DNA of 64,000 nt from AP-15 sp963698995. GTDB taxonomy: Bacteria > Pseudomonadota > Alphaproteobacteria > ATCC43930 > CGMCC-115725. Below, in pieces: positions 6,747 through 14,408 of the stretch; positions within the stretch are counted from its first letter, which is position 1, and each line of letters opens with the position of its first letter. The stretch is from positions 35,806 to 99,805 of the forward strand of contig CAVOTD010000061.1 in assembly GCA_963698995.1 (NCBI GenBank), in the 5' to 3' direction. A program made the translations under genes and the position numbers. The notes below the pieces were generated by a model. That model was not told the origin of the DNA. It was given only the letters and a program-made list of their open reading frames with translations, and made no database searches.

Positions 6747-8403
6747 ATGGCAGAGGCTTCGTCTGAGAGCGCGGTCGGGAAATTCATCGGGGCGCCGATC
6801 AGTGCTGCTCTCACCGCACTAGGGACCTGGTTGACTGCGGGCGCAAACGGCGCCGTGAGCCAAGCCATGGCATCTCTACTTGCTTTCGTGGGCGGCATCT
6901 GCGCGCTGGCCCTTACCCTCTATTATCGACGCCAACTCGCGGTGCTCGGTGCAAACCGGAGGGTGCCAGCCGAGCGGCAAGCCTATGACGCGCTCCGGAA
7001 CAGTCTAGCCGAGGGCAACATGGCGGCGCGCCTTTACGCTCGGCGGCTGACCGCCTTCCTCGACGCGGTTGACCGGTTTTTCGAGGATGCTGGCAAAGCA
7101 GACCACACGCTCTTTCCCCACGCCTTCGGGCTGAAAATGCCCGGCACCACTATGGACCGCTCCGGCTTTCGAACTCTGCCTTCTGCTCGCCTTGATCTAC
7201 CCAATCGCGACGATCTTTATCATCTGGGCGATTTCCGGCCACGTCGGTCCTGCCAAATTCGCTCTGCATCTGGACACCGGTCTTGCGGGCTGGCAGAGGT
7301 GGCTTGCCGCCGCGTTGGTCCTGCTTTCTGGCTTTACATTATGGGCTGCCACTGGAAGGGGAGGGTGGAAGCGGGTCATTCGGATCAGCGTTTCCATCGC
7401 CTCGTTCGTTGTCGCCATGGCCCTTTCTGTTGTTGGTGCTCGGGCTATGACCATCGCCGGCGCTCACCCGCCCGCTTGGGCTGGCTATTTTAGAAGGGTC
7501 GCCGTCACGACAAATCTCAGTATCCTCGTTACCCCTCGCGCGGTCACGATCGCTGTTGTTTTACTGGGAACTATCACTGTCACTGCAACAATTGCCGTAT
7601 TGGGTGCTATTCTGGTTGTCATTCGCCGTTCGAGCCAAACTAGCGGGCACCGATGGGAAGGTGTCTTTCTCACTATTATCATCCTCGGAATGACCTTCGC
7701 CTGCTACGGCACAGCGATATGGCTGTCACCCCTGAAGATATGGCAGATATTGGGCCCGCTTCTCCTATTCCTGGGCCTCCTCAGCTTACTGAACGCGCCC
7801 TTCGACTGGTTCTCGCTCGGCCTCACACGGGCGTTGCTGCGGCGCGGGCTCGAACTCGGGGGGTGGTGGCCCTATGGTCTGGCGCTCGTAGACGCGGCTC
7901 TCGCCGCCGTGATCATCGCGGCTCTGGCGCTTACCCTGGTGGTGGGGGTCCAGGCTTTTGACGCGCTGGCGGTACATGGCGGCGGCGCGTCCGTCCTGCC
8001 ATTGGAGCCCTTGTTTAGCGGGATCGCCGCCCACCCGACCGCGCCTGAATACTGGTGGCTCTACGCACTCCTACTCTCGACGATGATCCCGAGCATAGTC
8101 AATCTCGTCATTGGCGGTGCGTCGTTGCTGCGCGGGCTGCCTGGGTTGCCGTCGCTGCTTCTGCGGTTCATCACGGAGCGAGGCGGCGTGCTCAAATGGG
8201 ACCGCCACTGGATCGCCACTGTACTCACTGCCCAGGTCGCCTTGGGTGCAGCCTTGGGCATAGCGGCGCAGGTCCTCCTGGCGGTGGTCATCATCGGCTA
8301 CATCATGCCGTTCTTCGGCCTGGAGTTGCTCGACATAGCCCGCGACGTCGCCGCCTTCAATCTGCCTGCGCGCGTGGGGAACCTCTTCGGGGTCAGCCTA
8401 TAG
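6747..8403 (+). pseudogene. Large polytopic membrane protein, hypothetical, with one frameshift
   Basis: Two overlapping frames together encode one ~551-residue membrane protein. Frame one (from the ATG at 6747, preceded by GGAGG) gives an N-terminal helix (~48-64), a charged segment YDALRNSLAEGN and FPHAFGLK. At an AAAA run (7134-7137) the frame moves by one base, after which PAPLWTAPAFELC leads into at least eight hydrophobic segments up to the stop at 8403. The join is smooth in both composition and hydrophobicity, so a one-base insertion in the A run is the simplest account. No known transporter signature was seen. It could be a true pseudogene or a sequencing error. Confidence 0.65.
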
Positions 8404-8723
8404 AGAGAACGCCGAGCGCGATGATCAGGGGGGCCTTCCGGCCGTGAAGACGGGCTGGGTCCGCCGATGACACTTCGTTGACCGCTGGCGCGTAGGATAA
8501 AAACTGCTTGGCGAGTACGGTCCTCCCCGGCCACGTCAAGCGGAGAGCGGCGTCGAGTTTGTCCCCCCAGCCCAGCGCCGCTCCTTCCCCGGCCCAGGGG
8601 TGCAGCTCATGACGGCCCGGATTACGCGCGCTGTCCTCGCCATTTGATCGAGACCATCGCGCGCCCCTTCCTCCCCGCAGCAACCGGAGCCGCCCCTGGA
8701 CGTCGAGAAACCGTTGCGGGACG
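8404..8723. other. Stretch without a recognisable gene
   Basis: About 320 bp between the frameshifted membrane protein and the first small stress-type gene. A minus-strand frame is open across it but shows no family features or ribosome-binding site, so I do not call it. Confidence 0.4.
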
Positions 8724-8748
8724 GGAACTACAGCTCTGTGTCCATGTT
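8724..8748 (+). promoter_or_regulatory. EcfG-type general-stress promoter (predicted)
   Basis: GGAAC at 8724-8728, 16 bases, TGTT at 8745-8748. It sits 20-35 bp upstream of the two possible starts of the small gene that follows. Confidence 0.6.
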
Positions 8749-8767
8749 GTGTGTAGTTAACAAGGCA

Positions 8768-8977
8768 ATGTCGGGTGCCGCTATGAACAACGCGGAACAA
8801 CCTTCACCCGAGCTATACCGCCAAGCTGCCGCAAAACTCAGAGAGCTGGCGGATCAATCCCAGTTACCAGACATTCAAGACGATCTGCGGGAACTCTCGG
8901 CGCGCTTTGAACGAATGGCGGCCTATCTGGAAGCCCAACGCAGGCTCGGTGCGGCCCGCGATAGAAACGAGGACTAG
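8768..8977 (+). CDS. Small helical protein, tandem paralogue 1, probably stress-related
   Basis: A 69-residue (or 64-residue from the ATG at 8783) protein with a single alpha-helical core: ELYRQAAAKLRELADQSQ, then LRELSARFERMAAYLEAQRR. This A/L/R/E-rich pattern with YR..A..LRELA..(A/S).FP.(I/A)...L..LA..YERMA is common in short alphaproteobacterial proteins of unknown function. The same pattern recurs in the next gene (KLRELARQFRFPGARQELL), so the two are paralogues. A GGAAC-N16-TGTT promoter precedes it, pointing to general-stress control. Confidence 0.75.
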   Translation: MSGAAMNNAEQPSPELYRQAAAKLRELADQSQLPDIQDDLRELSARFERMAAYLEAQRRLGAARDRNED

Positions 8978-9029
8978 GGCCGCCCAACTGCGAGGTTGCT
9001 CCCGCAATGTGCGGCAGACTGTCGCGCGA

Positions 9030-9054
9030 GGAACATGCTTTTCCCAGCCATGTT
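9030..9054 (+). promoter_or_regulatory. EcfG-type general-stress promoter (predicted)
   Basis: GGAAC at 9030-9034, 16 bases, TGTT at 9051-9054, 45 bp upstream of the second small paralogue. Same spacer length and same TGTT half as the site at 8724. Confidence 0.6.
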
Positions 9055-9099
9055 CTACAACCAAAAGCAGCATTGAGAGCGGGGAGGAGGCGATCCTCG

Positions 9100-9300
9100 A
9101 TGGAAGAACTGCCGGCGAGCTCTGCGCCATCGGACAGCGACCATTATAGGGACATGGCTCGCAAATTACGGGAACTGGCTCGGCAATTTCGTTTCCCGGG
9201 CGCTCGCCAGGAGCTACTTGACCTTGCCTTACGATACGAGCGCAGAGCGGAAAATCTCGACGCGCGAGCCTCGAACAGCTACGACCAGCAACGGGATTAG
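9100..9300 (+). CDS. Small helical protein, tandem paralogue 2, probably stress-related
   Basis: A 66-residue protein starting MEELPASSAPSDSDHYRDMA, followed by a helix with RKLRELARQFRFP, ARQELLDLALRYERRAENL. It is a paralogue of the preceding gene. The ATG at 9100 is chosen because GGGGAGGAGG lies upstream; the longer frame back to 9007 would include the predicted promoter. The IS481-type relic begins immediately after its stop codon. Confidence 0.75.
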   Translation: MEELPASSAPSDSDHYRDMARKLRELARQFRFPGARQELLDLALRYERRAENLDARASNSYDQQRD

Positions 9301-9325
9301 GTCCGCTCGGAAGGCTTCTCGCCTA

Positions 9326-9897
9326 TAGGCTCCGGGCTTCGCAGAGCAGGAGAAAGCGCGAGGCGTGGTCGGTGACAGTCAGCGGAAAGCAGTACCGGCC
9401 ATTGCCGAGCTTGAACTCGCCCCCCGCCTTCGCGGGGGCAGGCTCTTGAAATCGGCGCACCAGAGGTCGTTTGGCGCGGCGCCGGTCGACAGCGGCGTGC
9501 CGGTCGCCCGGTGCCGCGGCCGTCCCGCGATCTTGACCAGGCCGTGCCGGTGGAGCACGGCGTGGATCGTGCTCTTGGCCGGAACGCGGATGTCGCCGTC
9601 CAGTCGGCGGACCAGGAGCTCGCGGATCTTGCGGGCACCCCAATGGGGCTTGTCACGCTTGGCCGCGACGATCAGGCTCTCGATCTGCGGCGGCAGTTGG
9701 TTGGCGTAGCGAACCGGCCGGCGCGAACGGTCGGTCAGGGCCTCGAGCCCATGTTCCTTGTAGCGCTCGAAGATCTTATAGCCGGTCTTGCGCGAAATGC
9801 CGAACGCGCGACAGACCTCGCTCATTGCTTCGCCGTCCAGCAGCTGAGCGACGAACCGCAGACGCTCGTCCATCACCGAACACTCCTTCCACGGCAT
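9326..9897 (-). pseudogene. IS481-type transposase, truncated and frameshifted
   Basis: The 5' half of an IS481-family DDE transposase: helix-turn-helix region (SEVCRAFGISRKTGYKIFER), HWGARKIRELL, and the first catalytic Asp in NDLWCADFK. After that Lys a 23-bp insertion (9422-9444) breaks the frame; reading resumes in another frame as GEFKLGNGRYCFPLTVTDHA and SRFLLLCEA, then the similarity ends. The remaining rve domain with the later Asp and Glu is missing, so it cannot transpose. The start ATG at 9897 has GGAGGTGTGG just upstream. Upstream of the start the bases GTTACCCATGTGTCCGG resemble the IS481 end. Confidence 0.85.
9422..9444. repeat. 23-bp hairpin-forming insertion inside the transposase
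   Basis: Compared with the frame expected for IS481 proteins (WCADFK directly joined to GEFKL), exactly 23 extra bases are present here. They contain CCCCGC-CTTC-GCGGGG, a strong hairpin. The length is not a multiple of three, so it breaks the gene. It looks like a REP-type palindromic unit that moved into the element. Confidence 0.65.
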
Positions 9898-10138
9898 CCA
9901 CACCTCCCCCCGGAAAGGGGAAAGGTGTTACCCATGTGTCCGGTACGATCTGTCACCTATGTCTCGGACCGCTCACGCCAGACCGCGATAAGGTATCCTA
10001 GGGTCGCAGCGGGTGCGCACCGCCGTTGTGCATTAGCGAGAGTTGGGTCTGCCCGATGATGTACCGTACGACCCTCGCGACTAGCATCGATTTTATGACA
10101 CCAGCCGTTATCGCTAGGACGGTAGTCTAGGACGAATA

Positions 10139-11104
10139 ATGCGCGTATTGCTCACTGGATCCTCTGGCTGGCTCGGTCGCTTCCTCGGACCGAAGCTCCG
10201 CGCCGGCGGCCATATAGTGGTCGGCCTCGACGTGGCTCCGGGCATCGACACTCAGGTTGTTGGTTCGGTGGCGGACAGGACCACGATCGATCACATCTTC
10301 GCCGACCATAACATTGAAGCGGTCATCCACGCCGGTGCGCTCCATAAACCGGACATCGAACGGTTTCCGTTGCGCGCCTTTGTGGACGTCAACGTGACCG
10401 GCACGCTCAATTTGCTGGAAGCGGCCGTTACGGCTGGACACGATAGATTTGTCTTCACTTCCACCACATCTCTAATGATATCTCAGGCAATTCGCCAGGA
10501 GTTGGGGGAATCCGCCGTCTGGCTTGATGAGGCGTCCGGCCCCTTGGAGCCCCGCAATGTCTACGGCGTTACCAAGCTCGCCGCCGAGGGCCTATGCCGG
10601 CTGCATCATCTCGAGCACGGATTGAACTGCGTGATCCTTCGCACCGCACGTTTCTTCCCTGAAGACGACGACACGCATCGAGAGTTGCCTGGTCCCAATC
10701 TGAAGGCGAACGAATTCCTCCATCGGCGTCTTACCGTCGAGGATGCCGCCGAGGCGCATTTGCTCGCACTAGAGCGTGCGCCCTCGATCGGCTTCGACAC
10801 TTTCGTGATCTCGGCGCCGGTGCCGTTCCTACGTTCAGATGCTGAAGCGCTCAAACGTGACGCGACGAGTGTCTTGGTGCGCTATTTCCCGGAAGCGCCG
10901 GCGCTCTACCGGCAGATGGGGTGGCGGCTGCCGACCAGCATCGGGCGCGTCTACGATTCGAGTCGCGCCGAGCGTCTACTCGGTTTTCGATCCCGGACGG
11001 ACTTCGGTAGAGTGTTGGATACGCTGCGCATGGGAGAGCCGCTCCCGTTCGCGCACGATCCCGCCTATGTGTCGCCGAGAATCGCGCTCGCTATACCTCA
11101 ATAG
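10139..11104 (+). CDS. NAD-dependent epimerase/dehydratase family protein
   Basis: An extended-SDR protein of 321 residues. The N-terminal nucleotide-binding motif is TGSSGWLG (residues 6-13), Asp at the end of beta-2 (GLDVAPG), and the catalytic YGVTK motif is near residue 142 with Ser/Thr in FTSTTSLM upstream. The C-terminal half carries LTVEDAAEAHLLALE, the conserved region of nucleotide-sugar epimerase-like enzymes. It probably acts on a nucleotide sugar or similar substrate. It is a single gene between the IS relic and a recombinase relic, with no glycan genes nearby, so its pathway is unknown. Confidence 0.88.
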   Translation: MRVLLTGSSGWLGRFLGPKLRAGGHIVVGLDVAPGIDTQVVGSVADRTTIDHIFADHNIEAVIHAGALHKPDIERFPLRAFVDVNVTGTLNLLEAAVTAGHDRFVFTSTTSLMISQAIRQELGESAVWLDEASGPLEPRNVYGVTKLAAEGLCRLHHLEHGLNCVILRTARFFPEDDDTHRELPGPNLKANEFLHRRLTVEDAAEAHLLALERAPSIGFDTFVISAPVPFLRSDAEALKRDATSVLVRYFPEAPALYRQMGWRLPTSIGRVYDSSRAERLLGFRSRTDFGRVLDTLRMGEPLPFAHDPAYVSPRIALAIPQ

Positions 11105-11173
11105 CGCCTCTTGGGCGAGTGCGAGACTGCCTCGCGCCGCAAAACGGTCGGGCGCGATCATAGGCCCCACAGG

Positions 11174-11365
11174 TTAGACATAGTGCTGATCTTCATCGAG
11201 CATGGCCCGCCAACTCGGAACAAAACGGGGAACGCCGCCAGCCGCCGATTTTACGCCGCTCACGGCGGCCGGCGTCCGCAGCAGATTGCGCCGCGATCGC
11301 AGGATCCTGACCTCGCCATCGGCCACCTCGACCTGCCGAGCGAGTGCGCCAAGGGCTGTCAGCAA
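11174..11365 (-). pseudogene. C-terminal fragment of a serine recombinase-type protein
   Basis: The fragment has ALARQVEVADGEVRILRSR, then LLRTPAAVSGVKSAAGGVP and FVPSWRAMLDEDQ. This V.VADGEVRI.GSK..LL.......(S/A)A..GVPSFVPKWRA pattern is the familiar C-terminus of large serine recombinase family proteins in Rhizobiales and relatives. No N-terminal resolvase domain is present upstream; the DNA between 11366 and 11500 does not continue it in frame. It is a dead remnant and marks past mobile DNA here. Confidence 0.55.
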
Positions 11366-11691
11366 CCTTGCTTGTCATCATGTCCTCGTCGCATAGCGCG
11401 CAACCGGCAGCGCGTCAGGCGGTGAAAATCATTGCGGTCGGCCTGGCTGACGCTCTGGCGGAGAAATCGGCCGTTCCCCGGACGGTGTTTGCGCGATCCT
11501 GCGGAATGCCTTAAGTCCTATACATAACCAGGACTTCCCATAAGAGCGGTGCAGAGCAACTTCCGCTTTCGCCGACATAATCTCCGGTTATATAATGGCG
11601 GACCCAGGCATCGGGAGGGGCCGTTGGACGGGCTGCTCGGGTGCAAATGATCTGGGATGAATTTGGCCAACCACTGACACGGGAGGTGTCG
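11366..11691. other. Intergenic stretch
   Basis: About 325 bp between the recombinase remnant and the OmpA-like gene; no protein, RNA gene or repeat was recognised. The part nearest 11692 must hold the OmpA-like gene promoter. Confidence 0.4.
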
Positions 11692-12243
11692 ATGACGAGA
11701 AGACGGACCGCGGCGGCGATCGCCGTCCCATTCAGCATAGCGCTGTTATCGGGTTGTGTATCTCAGCAGCAATATGACGCGGTAGTCGCGGAGAACAGCC
11801 AGCTGAAGGCTCAGCTCGCCTCGACGCAGGCGAAACTCACCTCGTCGCAGGCGGAGCAGAAGTTCGTCGAGGCGGGTGACTACCTCTTCCCGTCCGGCGG
11901 CTTTCAGCTGAGCCCGGCCGGGCAAGCGGAGCTTGCCAACAATATCGCCCCCAAGCTCAAGGGTCTGCAGAACGCCAAAGTCGTGGTCTATGGGTATACC
12001 GACAATACACCGGTCGGGCCCGAGCTGCAGCGGCAGGGCATTCCGGATAACCTGGTTCTGTCGACGCGGCGCGCGGCTACGGTCGTTACGTTTCTCGTGC
12101 AGCAAGGGGTCAACTCAGGCATCATCTCGGCCAAAGGCGTCGGCGACACACGACCGGTCGCCTCGAACGACACGCCGCAAGGCCGGGCGGCGAACCGGCG
12201 AATCGAAATCACCATCCAGGGTCCTGGCGCACCCGGAGCGTGA
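11692..12243 (+). CDS. OmpA-family outer-membrane lipoprotein
   Basis: A 183-residue lipoprotein. Residues 1-22 are a lipoprotein signal (MTRRRTAAAIAVPFSIALLS then GC) with the lipidated Cys at 22. A coiled-coil-prone linker follows (QQQYDAVVAENSQLKAQL, ~25-58), then an OmpA_C peptidoglycan-binding domain (~65-180) with VVYGYTDNTPVG, STRRAATVVTFL and the terminal NRRIEI motif. It probably tethers the outer membrane to peptidoglycan, like Pal or YiaD-type proteins. The ATG at 11692 is supported by GGGAGGTG upstream. Confidence 0.9.
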   Translation: MTRRRTAAAIAVPFSIALLSGCVSQQQYDAVVAENSQLKAQLASTQAKLTSSQAEQKFVEAGDYLFPSGGFQLSPAGQAELANNIAPKLKGLQNAKVVVYGYTDNTPVGPELQRQGIPDNLVLSTRRAATVVTFLVQQGVNSGIISAKGVGDTRPVASNDTPQGRAANRRIEITIQGPGAPGA

Positions 12244-12757
12244 GGTCGGCTGGTCCTGGCGGGCGACCTCCTGTTTGCCGCTAGCGGCATCAACTGAGCG
12301 TCGACGGGCCACGCGGCGCTCAACGATTCTTCGCCCGAATTGAGGTCTTCGCAGAACGTGACCGGCCAGGCATCGCGGATAACTTCGATGATTCGTCTCG
12401 CAGAGGCGCTATTGTTGCGGCAGATCTTCGGTAGCCGGGAGTATGCTGTCGGTGAGCGGGTTCGGCGAAGCGCACCGGTCGCCGAAATGCCGGATCGAGT
12501 TAGTGCCCGGAGGGCCCGGCGGCCGACGTGGACGGTTGCCGGGCTCAAAGCCAAGTCAGATTCGGACGCAGTTTGCATCAAAGCTCGTCTGTTGCCCTTT
12601 AGTATTAAGCCGGCGTTCTATCCGGGCCGACTGTAGATCAGTGGGTCGGGGAAGACCTGGGCCGCCGCGATCCAGGCTTGCACCTGCATTCTCGTCAGGC
12701 TAAACGATGGACTCGCTAAGATGGGTTTATGGCTGTTTTGGCCCACCCGGGGGGTGA
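12244..12757. other. Intergenic stretch upstream of the efflux operon
   Basis: About 510 bp with no recognisable gene. A minus-strand frame (around 12330-12450) has some protein-like composition (PKICRNNSASARRIIEVIRD) but no start or family. The efflux operon promoter and any operator should lie here; no local TetR or MarR-type regulator is adjacent. Confidence 0.4.
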
Positions 12758-14401
12758 ATGTTTCTTTGGAGCTCCGCTCGCCGGAGGTCTGGTCGCGGCT
12801 CGCCTGAGCCGGCCCTGCGATTTTGCCGATGGCTCAGTATCGTTCTGCCACTGGGCTGCACTGGGTGTCTGGTCGGCCCAGACTTTTCCTCTCCTTCGGC
12901 CCCGCTTGCCGAGGGATGGCTCGAAGCCAACAACCCGTCGGTCGACACCCGAGATCAGGAGTACCGCGACTGGTGGACGGTGTTCCACGATGCCGCGCTC
13001 AACCGGCTGATCGAGACCGCTTACAATCAGAACCTTACGCTGGTCAGCGCCGGCACCCGGGTGCTCGAAGCGCGGGCCCAGTTGGGTGTGGCGATCGGCG
13101 AGTTCTATCCCCAGCTGCAGCAGGGCACCGGCGCGGTAACCTACATCCGGCCGAGCCATGCGGACACGACGATATTTCCGTCGGGCGTCACACGAAATTT
13201 TTGGCGCGACGCGCTTGGTCTCACCGTCAATTGGGAACTGGACTTTTGGGGCAAGTTTCGCCGCGCCATCGAATCTGCCGACGCGGCCTATCTCGCCTCG
13301 ATTGCCGGTTACGACTACGTGCTGGCTAGCTTGCTGGGCGACGTCGCTACAACCTATATCGGCATTCGCACGTTGCAGACGCAGATCGAGATCGCCCGCG
13401 AGAACATTGTCCGGCAGAAGAAGGCGCTCGCCATCGCGCGAGCCAAATACCGGGGCGGCACCGCGACCAAGCTGGACGTCTACCAGGCGGAAAACGTCCT
13501 GGCGCAAACTGAGTCGACGATTCCTCAGCTGACCGTGCAGTTGAACCAAGGGTTGAACGCGCTGGCGGTGCTGCTCGGCATGCCGCCGCAACCGATGGAC
13601 GGGCTGCTGAGAGGCTCGAACGGGATCCCGGTGCCGCCAAAAACCGTCGCGGTCGGAATTCCCGCCGATCTCGCCCGCCGCCGGCCGGACATCCGCGCCG
13701 CCGAGTTGGCGGCGATGGCGCAGAGCGCACAAATCGGTATTGCCGAGGCGAACCTCTATCCGGCATTCAGCCTGACTGGGACTTTCGGCACGGCGGCCAG
13801 CAACATCGGGCAAAGCAAACTGAAGCGGGTTTTCGAGGGGAAGGGCATAACCTTTGCCTTCGGGCCGGCCTTCCAATGGAACATCCTCAATTACGGGCAG
13901 ATCACTAATCAGGTCCGGGTCGAGGATGCCGCGCTACAGACCCTCTTGGTCGATTATCAGAACACGGTGCTGAAAGCGCAGCAGGAAGTCGAGAACGGGT
14001 TGACCAGCTTTCTGCAAGGGCGCGAGCAGGTCGACTTGCTGCGGGAGAGCGTCGCCGCGGCCAATGCCGCGCTCGGCATCGCGCTCTTACAGTATAATCT
14101 CGGGACCAGAGATTTCACGACCGTGCTGACCGCGGAGCAAAACCTCTACACTGCGCAGAACAACTTGGCCATGGCTGAGGGCAACGTGTCAACCGGGTTG
14201 GCGTCGGTCTACCGCGCTCTGGGTGGCGGGTGGCAGATCCGCGCGGACAACGAGTTCGTGCCCGCCGCGACCGCGGAGGAGATGAAAAACCGCACCAATT
14301 GGGGTGAGCTGCTGGCGCCTCCCGGCACGCCGCAGCCGCCTGCCCCGGCGTTGCCCACACCGCAGGACGTCAATCCGAATCCCCGGCCGCCGGAATGGTG
14401 A
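12758..14401 (+). CDS. RND efflux outer-membrane lipoprotein (NodT/OprM family)
   Basis: The outer-membrane channel of a tripartite pump, 547 residues. A lipoprotein-type signal ends at GCTGC (Cys34/37), followed by VGPDF, typical of the NodT family. Two outer-membrane-efflux repeats follow, with NWELDFWGKFRRAIESA in the first and LARRRPDIRAAE and GPAFQWNILNYGQI in the second. The C-terminal tail is Pro-rich (PGTPQPPAPALPTPQ). It is first in a three-gene operon with the adaptor (7-bp gap) and the permease. The start at 12758 is the first good ATG; the exact N-terminus is uncertain because no strong ribosome site is seen. Confidence 0.92.
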   Translation: MFLWSSARRRSGRGSPEPALRFCRWLSIVLPLGCTGCLVGPDFSSPSAPLAEGWLEANNPSVDTRDQEYRDWWTVFHDAALNRLIETAYNQNLTLVSAGTRVLEARAQLGVAIGEFYPQLQQGTGAVTYIRPSHADTTIFPSGVTRNFWRDALGLTVNWELDFWGKFRRAIESADAAYLASIAGYDYVLASLLGDVATTYIGIRTLQTQIEIARENIVRQKKALAIARAKYRGGTATKLDVYQAENVLAQTESTIPQLTVQLNQGLNALAVLLGMPPQPMDGLLRGSNGIPVPPKTVAVGIPADLARRRPDIRAAELAAMAQSAQIGIAEANLYPAFSLTGTFGTAASNIGQSKLKRVFEGKGITFAFGPAFQWNILNYGQITNQVRVEDAALQTLLVDYQNTVLKAQQEVENGLTSFLQGREQVDLLRESVAAANAALGIALLQYNLGTRDFTTVLTAEQNLYTAQNNLAMAEGNVSTGLASVYRALGGGWQIRADNEFVPAATAEEMKNRTNWGELLAPPGTPQPPAPALPTPQDVNPNPRPPEW

Positions 14402-14408
14402 GGTCGCC

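Larger units (their letters stand above)
9326..9960 (-). mobile_element. IS481-family element remnant
   Basis: The transposase relic plus about 60 bp of its upstream end, which carries a repeated GTTACCCATGT / GTCACCTATGTCTCGG-like terminal sequence. The opposite end and the 3' half of the transposase are absent. The truncated end abuts the stop codon of the small gene at 9300. Confidence 0.65.

Noticed and set aside
7131..7141. Programmed +1 frameshift at AAAATG
   Set aside because: No slippery heptamer or stimulating structure was seen, so an indel or error is simpler than a programmed event.
8393..8800. Minus-strand open frame of 135 codons
   Set aside because: No domain or ribosome site, and it runs over the predicted stress promoter and start of the small gene at 8768.
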